Shown here piece after piece: positions 52,861 to 62,719 of a DNA stretch of 64,000 nt (its first letter is position 1; every line of letters begins with the position of its first letter). The DNA is from Argonema antarcticum A004/B2 (lineage in GTDB: Bacteria > Cyanobacteriota > Cyanobacteriia > Cyanobacteriales > Aerosakkonemataceae). Under the pieces are notes generated by a model. It was given only the letters and a program-made list of their open reading frames with translations, was not told where the DNA came from and ran no database searches. The stretch spans positions 66,809 to 130,808 of the forward strand of contig NZ_JAIQZN010000006.1 of NCBI RefSeq assembly GCF_023333585.1, read 5' to 3'. The position numbers and the translations under genes are program-made.

Positions 52861-54555
52861 ATGAGTCCCGCCAAAATACAAGCTACTGAGTATCCCATTT
52901 ATGACATATTTAGTGCTAAATTTGTCTTCACCATTCCCCTATACCAGCGTCCTTATGCCTGGACTACCGAGCAAGCTGGAGAACTGATTGAAGACCTGAT
53001 TACATTCTTAGGCGACGGTAACGAGCCGATTGATGACCTCAACCCCTACTTCCTGGGGAGTATTGTACTAATAAAAGGAGATAACCCAGGAGCAGAAATT
53101 GTGGATGGTCAGCAGCGGTTGTCTACACTCACAATACTGCTTGCGGTTTTGCGGACATTAGTATCCCCTGATTATGCTACTGGATTAACCAAGTTGCTCT
53201 ATGAAGAACGCGACCTGCTTCGTGGCACGCCGCCTCGTTACCGTCTGACTTTGGCAAAGCGAGACGCCGACTTCTTTAAGAACAATATTCAGGATGAAGG
53301 CGGTATTAGTAAGCTTGAGGCTTTTGACTCTGCTCAACTTTCGGATAGTCGTAAAAACATTAAAGAAAATGCGCTGTTATTTCTAAAGCGTTTAAAAGAT
53401 ATTTCTGATTATCAGCGGGTTCGTCTGCTGCAATTTATTAGTACTCGATGTTTTCTGGTAGTGGTTGCCACACCAGACCTAGACTCTGCCTATCGGATAT
53501 TTTCTGTACTGAATGACCGGGGATTAGACCTTTCACTTACCGACATTTTAAAAGGTGAAATTATTGGCCCAATTCCCGATATTCAAAAGGAGACCTATAC
53601 CTCTAAGTGGGAAGCAATTGAATCAGATCTTGGACGCGATGCTTTTAGGGATCTGTTTTCTCACATTAGAATGATTTACCGCAAGGCAAAGCTCGGTGAA
53701 AGCGTAATTAAAGAAATTCGTGAGTATGTTAAGCCTTCGGCTAATCCTCAACACTTTGTTGATGCAAAACTATGTCCTTTAAGTGATGCCTTTTACGATA
53801 TCAAGACGGCAACTTATATAAGTATAAATGCCGAGCGTGCTGCCGAAATAAATACACTATTTAAATGGTTAATCCAGATAGATAATTCTGACTGGATACC
53901 GCCAGCCATTCTCTACTTGTCATGCTACAATAACGCTCCTGAAAAATTGGTGAAATTCTTTACTGATTTGGAACGTCTAGCTGCGGGGATGATGATTATG
54001 CGGGCTAATATCGGCGAACGCATTGGACGTTACAGCAAATTATTATCGGCAATTGAGGCTGAGGCAGATCTGTACGCACCTAAATCACCACTTCAGCTTA
54101 CACCTGAAGAACAAACCAATATCGTCAAAATTTTGGACGGCGACCTTTACTCGATGCAGAAAATTCGGCTTTATGTCTTGCTTCGTTTGGATACTGCGCT
54201 TGCAGATGGCAGCGCCTCATATAATTTCCCCATTATTACGGTTGAGCACGTGCTACCGCAAAATCCAGCGGATAACAGCCAATGGTTACAGTGGTTTAGT
54301 GACGATAAAGAACGCGGGAACTACGTCCATCGTCTAGGAAACTTAGTTTTGCTTTCTCGAAGGAAGAACAGTGAGGCACAAAACTATGATTTTGATGTAA
54401 AAAAGAATAAATATTTCAAAACCAGCAGCGGCATTTGTCCCTTTGCCCTAACAACCCAAGTGCTAAACGAAGATAAATGGACACCTCAAAAACTCGAAAA
54501 ACGGCAGAAAGACTTGCTTGATGTTCTTAAGGAGGTTTGGCGATTAGAGGGGTAG
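52861..54555 (+). CDS. GmrSD-like type IV restriction protein (DUF262-DUF1524)
   Basis: A 564-residue single-chain protein. The DUF262 domain (~10-230) has FTIPLYQRPYAWTTEQAGEL, the nucleotide-site motif EIVDGQQRLSTLTIL and FSVLNDRGLDLSLTDILKGE. The DUF1524 domain (~430-560) has the HNH-like VEHVLPQNP, YVHRLGNLVLLSRRKNSEAQ and NYDFDVKKNKYF. GmrSD enzymes cut modified (glucosylated) phage DNA, and relatives also work with DNA phosphorothioation (SspE). A strong AAAGGAG site precedes ATG. It probably works with the upstream NERD-helicase gene. Confidence 0.9.
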   Translation: MSPAKIQATEYPIYDIFSAKFVFTIPLYQRPYAWTTEQAGELIEDLITFLGDGNEPIDDLNPYFLGSIVLIKGDNPGAEIVDGQQRLSTLTILLAVLRTLVSPDYATGLTKLLYEERDLLRGTPPRYRLTLAKRDADFFKNNIQDEGGISKLEAFDSAQLSDSRKNIKENALLFLKRLKDISDYQRVRLLQFISTRCFLVVVATPDLDSAYRIFSVLNDRGLDLSLTDILKGEIIGPIPDIQKETYTSKWEAIESDLGRDAFRDLFSHIRMIYRKAKLGESVIKEIREYVKPSANPQHFVDAKLCPLSDAFYDIKTATYISINAERAAEINTLFKWLIQIDNSDWIPPAILYLSCYNNAPEKLVKFFTDLERLAAGMMIMRANIGERIGRYSKLLSAIEAEADLYAPKSPLQLTPEEQTNIVKILDGDLYSMQKIRLYVLLRLDTALADGSASYNFPIITVEHVLPQNPADNSQWLQWFSDDKERGNYVHRLGNLVLLSRRKNSEAQNYDFDVKKNKYFKTSSGICPFALTTQVLNEDKWTPQKLEKRQKDLLDVLKEVWRLEG

Positions 54556-54767
54556 GCTGTTAAGTAGGCGATCGCACTCTCACCAGCCCCATTAATTCAG
54601 TAAGGAATGGGAAAGACTGGAGTGCAATCGCTTCCCTTGTCTTCCTTCCCATAACCTCAACAAAACGGAAGTAATATCGCGCCTTCACTAAATTTATAAC
54701 CTGTTCGGGATGAAGTATCAGCATCAAATGAGAGCATAGGAAAGATCAGTGTCCGATCGTGCTTTAT

Positions 54768-55301
54768 ATGACTTCCTTAAACACCAATCTTTACCTCTGC
54801 CTCGAAAACCTGCTCTTTTTTGCGATCGCTACCTCTTTTACTGCGATCGCACATTGGGCGTGGAGAGACTTAAAACCTTTCACCCTTCCCGAACCACTGC
54901 CAAGCTGGTTTAAAATCTGGTTTGGTACAGTGCAGATAGTGGGAGGGTTAATTCCCCTGCTGGCAATGTTCCTGTGGGGCGTGTGGTGGGGCTACACCAG
55001 TGTCTTAACTGTGTTTATTCCCTACTTTGTCATCTTGGGATTGCAAATCATATCTGAGATTTTGACATTAAGGCAGTTTCGATCTGTCGTCTGGGTGATG
55101 GTTCCTTATTTATATTTGCCTTATCGCATCTGGCAGTTGTATGAGGGACTGACAATTTTAAGCCCTGAAAGCGAGCTGATTTGGATACGGTATTTGTTAA
55201 TTGTAGAAATTGTGCTGTGGACTGGAAACTACGCTTTAGATCTGGCTCAGTTGCCAAGGCTTTTTCGCTGGGAATTACAAGAAAAAAAGGACATTTCTTG
55301 A
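54768..55301 (+). CDS. Four-helix membrane protein, unknown
   Basis: A 177-residue protein with about four hydrophobic helices (LENLLFFAIATSFTAIAHWA, GTVQIVGGLIPLLAMFLWGV, VLTVFIPYFVILGLQIISEI, WIRYLLIVEIVLWTGNYAL). I chose ATG 54768 (MTSLNTNLY) over GTG 54759. The family is not recognised. It starts 213 bp after the GmrSD gene, so a functional link is only possible by proximity. Confidence 0.65.
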   Translation: MTSLNTNLYLCLENLLFFAIATSFTAIAHWAWRDLKPFTLPEPLPSWFKIWFGTVQIVGGLIPLLAMFLWGVWWGYTSVLTVFIPYFVILGLQIISEILTLRQFRSVVWVMVPYLYLPYRIWQLYEGLTILSPESELIWIRYLLIVEIVLWTGNYALDLAQLPRLFRWELQEKKDIS

Positions 55302-55341
55302 TAGCTAGCAAAAGTGCGCTCGCTAAACTTATCCTTTAAAA

Positions 55342-55374
55342 ATTGGGAACTCTGCCAAGTTCGGAGTTCCCAAT
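55342..55374 (+). terminator. Hairpin after the four-helix protein gene
   Basis: ATTGGGAACTC and GAGTTCCCAAT form an 11-bp perfect stem with an 11-base loop, 40 bp beyond the stop. Confidence 0.55.
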
Positions 55375-55407
55375 CTATCTAGCTATTTGAAGCAGTTTAG
55401 AGGATTT

Positions 55408-55548
55408 GATATCATGTCCGGTTACATCGGCCTTGTCTGTGGGAATCATTGGTTAAATTTTTACCGCAGATGAAGACAGATAAACGCAGATGAACGCAGA
55501 TGCTGAAAAGAGATTTTTTAGCGTCCCGATGCTACCGGACATGATCTG
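55408..55548. mobile_element. MITE-like element with TCATGTCCGGT ends
   Basis: The left end GATATCATGTCCGGTTACAT plus CGG mirrors the right end CCGATGCTACCGGACATGAT. The interior has ACCGCAGATGAAGACAGATA-type repeats. A related copy that has lost its right end starts at 62719. Confidence 0.7.
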
Positions 55549-55703
55549 ACAGAAGAAATAGACAACAGATATATTACAGTCCTAAGTAGTGAATAAACTA
55601 TTGACCATTTGTCAATTTTCTGGCTTGGATATTCTCTTTGATATCCTGCTCCGAAATCTCCCCAGCAGTCTAATCGATATGGGAAATAATAGCTCGATCG
55701 CTA

Positions 55704-56891
55704 CTAAACTCTAGCCACCTCAGCAAACTTAATTTTCAGATAATCATCCTCCATCTTCGCACCAGCAGGTTGTAAAGCTGCCAAAGCTTGAGGCAAAACC
55801 AAATTGCGGCGGTGATTGCCAATTCGGATATTCAATTCATCCCCAGTTTTACTCAGTTGGATTTGGTCTTTAGCAATACCGGGCAAATACAGTTCCAAAG
55901 TGTACTGATTTTTGTCTTGCACCACCCTAAGCGTAGTTTCTTTGTAATAAACTTGCGCCGGATCTTCATCGGGATATAGCATATCTTTCAACCGCTCCAA
56001 AGCCGCCAAACCGCACATTTCTTCTGAAAACAGAGGAACTTCCTTCACGGGAAGAGGCAGAAAATTATCGTGAATTTCCTGGCGATATTGCTGTTGGTTT
56101 TCCTTCCAACGCTTGAAGAATGGATCGGTAACTTCTTCTGGAATAATCCGATTCGCTATTATCAGATCTGTGGCAACATTGTACAAACTCAAATAGGCAT
56201 GGGCGCGTAAAGACTCTTTAATCACCATTTTTTCGGGATTAGTTACCAAACGTACCGAAGTCAGGGCGTTATTAGTTAAGATCTTTTCCAGCGCTTCGAT
56301 CTGCTCGTAAAATTCGTAGGGAGCGTCCATTACCTCCTTATCAGGCAGAGAAAAACCTGCGATCGGCCTAAAGAATGGTTCCACAAGCGGTCTGAGCGCC
56401 ACTGATATGCCTTGCAGCGGCTTGTAGAACCTCCGCATATACCACCCGCTGACTTCCGGTAAACTGAGTAGCCGCAGCGCCGTACCAGTAGGCGCTGAGT
56501 CAATAATCAGCACATCATACTCGCCCTCATCGTAGTGGCGTTTCATGCGTACCAAGCCAAAAATCTCATCCATGCCCGGTAAAATCGCCAATTCTTCAGC
56601 CTGAACGCCTTCTAGCCCCCGCGCCTGCAAAACCTGGGTGATGTAGCGCTTGACTGCGCCCCAGTTCTGTTCCAGTTCCACAAGTGCATCTAGTTCTGCG
56701 CCCCACAAGTTTGGACGGATGGGTCGCGGGTCGTGTCCCAGTTCCATGTCAAAACTATCTGCCAAAGAATGAGCGGGATCGGTACTGAGAACGAGGGTTT
56801 TATAACCGAGTTCAGCACAGCGGAGTCCAGTCGCAGCGGCGACTGAGGTCTTTCCCACTCCCCCTTTGCCGGTCATGAGGATTAAACGCAT
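55704..56891 (-). CDS. Get3/ArsA-family ATPase with HSP20-like C-terminus
   Basis: A 395-residue protein. The deviant P-loop [33 protein letters not shown] and [20 protein letters not shown] identify the ArsA/Get3 family. The last ~85 residues ([39 protein letters not shown]) are the alpha-crystallin-like extension seen in cyanobacterial and plant relatives. A role as a tail-anchored-protein or membrane-protein chaperone is more likely than arsenite transport, since no ars genes are nearby. Confidence 0.9.
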   Translation of the reverse strand: MRLILMTGKGGVGKTSVAAATGLRCAELGYKTLVLSTDPAHSLADSFDMELGHDPRPIRPNLWGAELDALVELEQNWGAVKRYITQVLQARGLEGVQAEELAILPGMDEIFGLVRMKRHYDEGEYDVLIIDSAPTGTALRLLSLPEVSGWYMRRFYKPLQGISVALRPLVEPFFRPIAGFSLPDKEVMDAPYEFYEQIEALEKILTNNALTSVRLVTNPEKMVIKESLRAHAYLSLYNVATDLIIANRIIPEEVTDPFFKRWKENQQQYRQEIHDNFLPLPVKEVPLFSEEMCGLAALERLKDMLYPDEDPAQVYYKETTLRVVQDKNQYTLELYLPGIAKDQIQLSKTGDELNIRIGNHRRNLVLPQALAALQPAGAKMEDDYLKIKFAEVARV

Positions 56892-56920
56892 ATTATGTCC
56901 TACCTGAGAATTGTTTACAT

Positions 56921-57319
56921 TTATTTACTGTATCGAGTCTTTACAGGAAACAGGTGCTGCTTGAGAACATCAAGGCGCGAACAGTTCCAGTAGTCGATGT
57001 GGGAAACGATCGATCCTCCCGCGTTCAGTCGCATCTCACTCCAGCCAGAGATGACGATGCGGGGTTTCCAGGGTAGCGGTGTATTCCAACTTAACGTCCA
57101 GCGAGTTTCGATCGCATCATCCCGACGGCGAATATCGTGTAAATCCAGTTTGGGGTCAATAAACCAGGTGCGGATCGAGCCAATCATCTGTTTATACCGC
57201 TCAATCCCCCGAAACTTATTGAGTGGGTCTTGAAAGTAGACATCTTCGGCATAGATGCTATAAGTTTGATCCAATGGAAACCTTTGGTAATCCTCTTTGA
57301 GTATTTGAATAATGTCCAT
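56921..57319 (-). CDS. DUF2358 family protein
   Basis: A 132-residue protein, [20 protein letters not shown], then [20 protein letters not shown] and [20 protein letters not shown]. This is a SnoaL/NTF2-like fold pattern, recognised as DUF2358 of cyanobacteria and plastids. Function unknown. It lies 29 bp upstream of the Get3/ArsA gene on the same strand and probably shares its transcript. Confidence 0.85.
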   Translation of the reverse strand: MDIIQILKEDYQRFPLDQTYSIYAEDVYFQDPLNKFRGIERYKQMIGSIRTWFIDPKLDLHDIRRRDDAIETRWTLSWNTPLPWKPRIVISGWSEMRLNAGGSIVSHIDYWNCSRLDVLKQHLFPVKTRYSK

Positions 57320-57445
57320 TTAATTAATGTAATTCCTCATTTCGACAATAATAGGTAAAGAATCTATTCCCTGATTTACCACTTCTGGAATTGGAGATAA
57401 TGATATTTTTGGCATGAGACCGATCGCAACACGGCGATATTTAGG

Positions 57446-57643
57446 GGTCTTCCGTACTTAGTGTGCCAAATGATTAGTTTTTTTGTATCCTACGCGCAAA
57501 GCTTGGTAAGGATTTCAAGGTGATTGCTCTTTACCGCAAGTTGCCATATGCAAGCTTTGGGTGTAAATAATCTCAACGCCTTACTTAGCAAAGCCTTGAG
57601 GATAAATTTAAGTTAACTTAGCACACGCTTGTACGGAAGAGCC
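57446..57643. mobile_element. Inverted-repeat element with CTTCCGTAC ends
   Basis: The left end GGTCTTCCGTACTTAGTGTG mirrors the right end TTAGCACACGCTTGTACGGA plus AGAGCC. It is about 198 bp, with no open frame of note. It is probably a non-autonomous relative of an insertion sequence. I cannot assign the family with confidence. Confidence 0.6.
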
Positions 57644-57778
57644 GGATTGCGGATTTTTTGAAGTTCCCACTACTCCCTCGACTATCTTAATGTTAAGAAA
57701 TATTTTTTATTCTTGCCATAAGTCCCAAGATATACATATCAAACTGTAGTTAAAAATACTTTTCCAGTCGTCAGGCTA

Positions 57779-57879
57779 TAAGCTCTGACGCATCTAAATT
57801 GTAGTTAGGGACGGGCATCTTGCCCGTCCCACAAGAATTTCATTAAATTCACTGTAAAATTTAGGTGCGTAGCAGCTTA
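57779..57879. mobile_element. 101-bp MITE variant with TAAGCT ends
   Basis: It starts TAAGCTCTGACGCATCTAAA and ends TTTAGGTGCGTAGCAGCTTA, sharing termini with the 127-bp MITEs. The interior is a different hairpin (GGACGGGCATCTTGCCCGTC). Confidence 0.75.
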
Positions 57880-57972
57880 TGCGATCGGTGCATAGGCGAT
57901 CGGGCCTTGGAAAAATGAGGCGAGTGAGTCGATCTACTTATAGAGGTTTTCAGTTGCATGAAGTACAGCTAT

Positions 57973-58099
57973 TAAGCTAACACGCATCTAATTCGGATAT
58001 TTCTAATCCGGCAATCAAACCTTCAATTCCTCTCCCACTCCCCCACTCCCCCACTCTCCCACTCCCGCTAAACATACAAATTAAATGCGTAGCAGCTTA
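57973..58099. mobile_element. 127-bp MITE, copy 3
   Basis: Full-length match to 7882-8008 and 21748-21874. It lies just after CAGTTGCATGAAGTACAGC, a short phrase also present inverted at 42334. Three repeat elements thus occupy most of the 920-bp gap 57320-58240. Confidence 0.88.
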
Positions 58100-58240
58100 G
58101 CTGTCCGGCGTTAGGCAGGCGCAGTGAGCTATCAGTTGACATTAAGAAATATTTGCTTTAGCATCAGTCTAAATAAATATTCTCTACGATAATAAAGTGT
58201 TCCTCATCCTTCGGTAGCCTTTAATTGGGGCAGGAAAAAT

Positions 58241-58831
58241 ATGAATTTTTTCTCTGATAAACTCATCCATTTTGTAGTAGGGCTAGCCGTTGGAGCAGGT
58301 TATTGGTGGCTGTTAGAACGCTACGCTAAAGAAGGGGTGAAGAGGATTAACCCCATTTGGTTTTTGGTAATGCTGATATGGGGCGCTAGTGGGTTATTCT
58401 TCTTCCGCAAACTGCATATCCCTGTGTTATCAGACCAGTTTTTCTACATGGCAGTTCCAGACTGGGATATTCCGCTCTACAACTGGACGAGGTTCAGATT
58501 TTTAATCCACCGCAGTTGGCTATTTCATTCTACTTTGTTTCCTCTAGGGTTGCTCATCCTTAGCTGGTGGAGTATGAAGCGCGATCGATCTTATTCTGAC
58601 AGCAGTCACCAATGGTGGTGGTGGTTAAGAGATGCTGCAATTGGTCTAGCCGTTGGTATGTCCGCACACTTAATCTGGGACGCTTTGCTATCCTCTACGA
58701 AACACGGATTTACGATCTTTGGCTGGAGTTATTCTGATTCCCTAATTTGGTTGGTATTAAATCTAATTCTGGGGCTTGGTATTCCCTTTTTAATAATTTT
58801 GTCTATGGGAAATTCATTTACTGAAAAGTAG
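58241..58831 (+). CDS. Membrane protein resembling DUF457-type metal-dependent hydrolases
   Basis: A 196-residue protein with about five helices. Potential metal-ligand motifs are spaced along it: LIHFVVGLAVGAGYWWLLE, AVPDWDIPLYN, FLIHRSWLFHSTLFPLG and MSAHLIWDALLSST. This His/Asp pattern recalls DUF457/YdjM-like membrane hydrolases, but the match is by eye. It lies 15 bp upstream of the MBOAT gene, so the two are probably co-transcribed. Confidence 0.6.
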   Translation: MNFFSDKLIHFVVGLAVGAGYWWLLERYAKEGVKRINPIWFLVMLIWGASGLFFFRKLHIPVLSDQFFYMAVPDWDIPLYNWTRFRFLIHRSWLFHSTLFPLGLLILSWWSMKRDRSYSDSSHQWWWWLRDAAIGLAVGMSAHLIWDALLSSTKHGFTIFGWSYSDSLIWLVLNLILGLGIPFLIILSMGNSFTEK

Positions 58832-58846
58832 TTGGAGAAGAAAATT

Positions 58847-59674
58847 ATGTTATTCACAACTTCAACTTTCTTAGTTTTCTTTTTAATCACATTCTGTATC
58901 TACTACTTCCCACTCTGCCGAAAAAATCAAATTGCCATCCTTGTTATTGCTAGCTTTATATTTTATGCTTGGAGTTCGCCTATTCTTCTCATTTTACTGG
59001 TAATCTCGATTCTTATAAATGGATTGGCCAGTTTCCAGGTAGGTCAGGCAGAAAAGAAGAATAAGCAATTATTCTGGGCTTTACTTGCGGTAGTTATTAA
59101 CATATCAATACTGTCAATATTCAAATATGGAGCTTTACTTACCCATCTAGTTGTTGATAGATTTAATCCATCTAATGCACCCACAGAGGGAATGATTGCT
59201 TTACTTTTATACTTACCTCTTCCCATAGGAATTTCATTCTACACATTTGAGGGCATTAGCCTTGTAGTGGATGTCCTGCGTCGAAAACAAAAAGACTCCC
59301 AAGCAATTTCTATTGTCGATTCAAATTTAATCAATCACTTACTAAACACCTCTTTTTTTGTTGCTTTTTTCCCGCATTTAATTGCAGGCCCTATTCTAAA
59401 AGCGCACAACTTTTATCCGCAGATAAGTACTAAGTATTTTAAAGATATACCTTGGGATGTTGTCTTCCACTCGCTGGTTGTTGGTTACTTTCTAAAAATG
59501 GTTGTAGCCGATAACTTAAAAGACTACACTTTCTGGCTTGCCTTTCCTTACTATCAAGGGTTGGGAACCGTTACAAATTTATTCTTGCTCTTTGGCTACT
59601 CTATGCAGATATTTGCAGATTTTGCCGGATACTCTCTAATAGCCATACGCCAAAAATTTCCCCAACACTGGTAG
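58847..59674 (+). CDS. MBOAT-family acyltransferase, C-terminally truncated
   Basis: A 275-residue protein starting at ATG 58847 behind GGAGAAG. The helices and motifs match AlgI/DltB-like MBOAT proteins: FIFYAWSSPILLILLVISIL, LPIGISFYTFEGISLVVDVL, FPHLIAGPILKAHNFYPQI and MQIFADFAGYSLIAI. Normal length is about 450-500 residues. Here it ends in RQKFPQHW-stop right after the FAGYS motif, so the catalytic-His half is missing. Probably inactive. Confidence 0.75.
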   Translation: MLFTTSTFLVFFLITFCIYYFPLCRKNQIAILVIASFIFYAWSSPILLILLVISILINGLASFQVGQAEKKNKQLFWALLAVVINISILSIFKYGALLTHLVVDRFNPSNAPTEGMIALLLYLPLPIGISFYTFEGISLVVDVLRRKQKDSQAISIVDSNLINHLLNTSFFVAFFPHLIAGPILKAHNFYPQISTKYFKDIPWDVVFHSLVVGYFLKMVVADNLKDYTFWLAFPYYQGLGTVTNLFLLFGYSMQIFADFAGYSLIAIRQKFPQHW

Positions 59675-59744
59675 AAGACTGAGCGATAGAAACAGTCGAT
59701 CGGCACAGAACGTCACTTCAATATCTCGATCCTAAACAGCGGAA

Positions 59745-61247
59745 ATGAGTAAAGCATCTGCTACAAAAGCTGCAAGTACCCAGGCTAGATCTACCAAAGA
59801 GAGCATTTGGAGCCGATTTGATGCGCGGAAGAGGCCCGCAAAGATCCCCCGTGCAAGGCGTTTTCGCTGGGTTGTAGACGCTGCATTGCCATTGGCGCTG
59901 ACTCTCACAGCTGGCATCGCTGTATTGCTCCCCGCCTCACTGCCTTACTCGGCGCGGATGGCGCTGTTCGCCTTTATACTAGCTGCAATCTTGTGGTCAA
60001 CCACATCGATTAACGCTGATTATGTTGCTTTGGCGACAACGATGCTGCTGATTCTGGCTGGCGGAACTTCGCAAGAGGCGCTGTTTGACGCGCTGGCATC
60101 TGATGTAATTTGGCTGATGATCGGTGCCTTTATACTGGGAGGCGCAGTACAAAAAACAGGTTTGGCAGCGAGACTGACTCAGATAGTTGTAGCGCGATCG
60201 CGTAACGTCCGCAGCGTATTCTGGTTGTTGACTACCGTGCTGATTCCCCTCTCATTCTTGATTCCTTCTACCTCCGGTCGAGCCGCAGTCGCAATTCCAG
60301 TCTTTCGCAGCATCGCCGACGCCGCAGAAGACCGACGTATCATCCGTGCCTTAGCCATACTGATGCCAACTGTAATCCTGGTGGCGACAATCACCTCGTT
60401 GATTGGCGCGGGTTCTCATTTGGTTGCCAACGACTTGCTAAGCCAGATTGCGAAACAACGAATTTCGTTTGCCCAATGGGCTCTTTATGGCTTGCCATTT
60501 GGCATTGTGGCTAGTTATGCCTCCTGCTGGGTAATTATGTGGCTATTTTTAGATAAAGGTAGGCTCGATCGCCAGTTGCAAGTGCCGCAACAAAAACAAA
60601 AACCACTGTCAAAGGCAGAATGGACGACACTGATAGTAGTGGCGCTGATGATCGTCCTGTGGCTGACAGAAAGTTGGCACAAGCTAGAAATTGCAACGGT
60701 AACAATGGTTGGTGCGCTGATGCTGACGCTACCGGGTATTGGGGTTCTCAAGTGGAAAGAAGGACTCAAAGCAGTTTCGTGGAATCTGATTATTTTCGTG
60801 GGTGCAGCCTTAGTGTTGGGACGCGCATTGATTGATTCTGGCGCAGCTCAATGGATTATCGATCGCATTTTTGCACTTAGCAGCATCGCGGGTACGGAAT
60901 CTCGTCCTTTGATTCTGCTGTTACTCGCGTTTATCTCCCTAACTTCTCACTTATATATGACATCGCACACAGCAAGGGCGGCGGCGTTAGTACCCGCTTT
61001 GCTATACCTGGCTAGCAGTTTGCAGTTAAATCCAACTGCGGTTTTGTTCATCAGCACAGTTGGGATGGACTACTGCTTGACTTTTCCGGTAAGTTCCAAA
61101 GCGTTGTTGATGTTCCAGGAGTTGGAAGGGGAAACTTATCAGCCAGCCGATTTGCTGCGTCTAAGTTCGGTGCTGCTACTTGTTCACCTGGGGCTGATGG
61201 TACTGTTTTATTACGGCTACTGGCGCTGGGTTGGCTTACAATTATGA
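59745..61247 (+). CDS. SLC13/DASS-family anion transporter
   Basis: A 500-residue protein. A basic, Ala/Ser-rich N-terminal tail (~50 residues) precedes ~11-12 helices. Family marks are IWLMIGAFILGGAVQKTGLA, FLIPSTSGRAAVAIPVF, NLIIFVGAALVLGRALIDSG and MTSHTARAAALVPALL. SLC13-type carriers move dicarboxylates, citrate or sulfate with Na+. The substrate cannot be told from sequence. Its stop overlaps the start of a histidine kinase gene by 4 bp. Confidence 0.85.
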   Translation: MSKASATKAASTQARSTKESIWSRFDARKRPAKIPRARRFRWVVDAALPLALTLTAGIAVLLPASLPYSARMALFAFILAAILWSTTSINADYVALATTMLLILAGGTSQEALFDALASDVIWLMIGAFILGGAVQKTGLAARLTQIVVARSRNVRSVFWLLTTVLIPLSFLIPSTSGRAAVAIPVFRSIADAAEDRRIIRALAILMPTVILVATITSLIGAGSHLVANDLLSQIAKQRISFAQWALYGLPFGIVASYASCWVIMWLFLDKGRLDRQLQVPQQKQKPLSKAEWTTLIVVALMIVLWLTESWHKLEIATVTMVGALMLTLPGIGVLKWKEGLKAVSWNLIIFVGAALVLGRALIDSGAAQWIIDRIFALSSIAGTESRPLILLLLAFISLTSHLYMTSHTARAAALVPALLYLASSLQLNPTAVLFISTVGMDYCLTFPVSSKALLMFQELEGETYQPADLLRLSSVLLLVHLGLMVLFYYGYWRWVGLQL

Positions 61248-62719
61248 ACTTGCGGAAAAAACTGCTGACTGCATTTGGAGGACTGGCGCTGCTGGCGTTG
61301 GTAACTGCTGGCGTGACGGTGTGGGCGATCGCTAAATGGCAAGACACCGAGGACAAGCTTCAAAGCCATTATCTGCGAAGTTTGCTGCTTCAGCGAGTAC
61401 GCGCGGCGGTTTTTCGCGCTGTTAAGGAAGTACCGGATGCTGTCGTCAGGGGCGATAAAAATGCTAAGCAACAATTTGAGAAGTCACTCAAACCAGTAGA
61501 ACAGGATTTTAAGCGCTGGGCGGATTTAGCCCACGATGAAGAAGAACGAAAACAAGTGCAGCAAGTCCGCAAGGCTTACGAGGATCTTGTGCGAGACTCC
61601 CGCCGGATCTTCGATTTGGTCAAGGCTGGGCGCAACAATGAAGCTTTCGAGTTAATGGAAGGTAAATTGGAAAAGGATTTCGTACCCTTTGAGAATTTAA
61701 CTGAGAAGGCGGTAGCTTCTGACCAAAACTACCGGACGGTTATTCGGGCACAAACTCAGGGTACCAGGCAAACCGCAGATCTGGTGCTGGCGATCGCAGC
61801 TTTTGGCATCATCTCTTTAATATTGTTGCTAGCAGCTTATCTGGCATCTGACTTGTTTGCACCGCTGGGCGAAGTTAAGGAAGCATTAGATGATGTCGCG
61901 CGGGGCGATTTGCAACGCCGATTGGATGAGGAACGCGACGACGAACTGGGCGCGATTAACCAAGCATTCAATCGTATGATGGAGGCGATCGCTCAGCGCG
62001 AACAGGGAATCGGACTGGCAGCAGTTCCTGCTAACAGCGATGGTGCGACAGATAGTTCGACTTTGCAGAATATACCGTCGCGGCTGATGCTGCATCAATT
62101 GGTGTGTCAACTGCGATCGCAAGTCAGCCAAATGGGTGCAGATAACTCAGTTAACGGGGATGACGTTATTGCGATCGAAGATAAGCAGGCGTTGGTAGAT
62201 CGACTGGATCGCCTATTGCAGGTAGTTGCGCGTGTAACTGAGTTTAGTTTTCCCCTAGATTTGAATTTGGCACGCACCGATATCCGGGCGCTAGTTTATG
62301 AAGTGCTGCTGCGTTTTCAGGACGAGTTTATTCGCCGGGGTATTAGCTTCGAGTTAGATATTGCGCCGGAAGTCAATTACGCGGTTGTCGATCGACTCAA
62401 ACTGCGGGAAGCAGTCAGTGAATTGGTGCGTAATGCTCTAGCCGCACTCCCAGAACGCGGCGGTAGATTGGGAATTAGATCTTCAATTATTGGTGATGGA
62501 ACTCAACTGTCGATCGAAGTAGCAGATAATGGTACGGGCGCAGAGCAACCGTTGATCGATCGAGCTTTTTCAACCATCGAAACCGCAGATCGCAAGCGTC
62601 CCAGTGTTGGACTAAAGCTGACGAAGGCGATCGTTGAACAGCACGGCGGTAATCTCGCGATCGAAAGCGAACCCGGTCAGGGTACATACGTTCAGATTCA
62701 ATTACCTTTACGCGAATGA
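61244..62719 (+). CDS. HAMP sensor kinase without clear H-box
   Basis: A 491-residue protein with two transmembrane helices (LLTAFGGLALLALVTAGVTV; LVLAIAAFGIISLILLLAAY). A ~150-residue helical extracytoplasmic sensor (4HB-like) lies between them, followed by HAMP (APLGEVKEALDDVARGDLQR). The ATPase domain has N-box AVSELVRNALAALPE, G1 VADNGTGAEQ and G2 VGLKLTKAIVEQHGGNL. The region where HExR would stand reads RLMLHQLVCQLRSQVSQ, so the phosphoacceptor is doubtful. Translationally coupled to the transporter, suggesting it senses the transporter or its substrate. Confidence 0.85.
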   Translation: MNLRKKLLTAFGGLALLALVTAGVTVWAIAKWQDTEDKLQSHYLRSLLLQRVRAAVFRAVKEVPDAVVRGDKNAKQQFEKSLKPVEQDFKRWADLAHDEEERKQVQQVRKAYEDLVRDSRRIFDLVKAGRNNEAFELMEGKLEKDFVPFENLTEKAVASDQNYRTVIRAQTQGTRQTADLVLAIAAFGIISLILLLAAYLASDLFAPLGEVKEALDDVARGDLQRRLDEERDDELGAINQAFNRMMEAIAQREQGIGLAAVPANSDGATDSSTLQNIPSRLMLHQLVCQLRSQVSQMGADNSVNGDDVIAIEDKQALVDRLDRLLQVVARVTEFSFPLDLNLARTDIRALVYEVLLRFQDEFIRRGISFELDIAPEVNYAVVDRLKLREAVSELVRNALAALPERGGRLGIRSSIIGDGTQLSIEVADNGTGAEQPLIDRAFSTIETADRKRPSVGLKLTKAIVEQHGGNLAIESEPGQGTYVQIQLPLRE

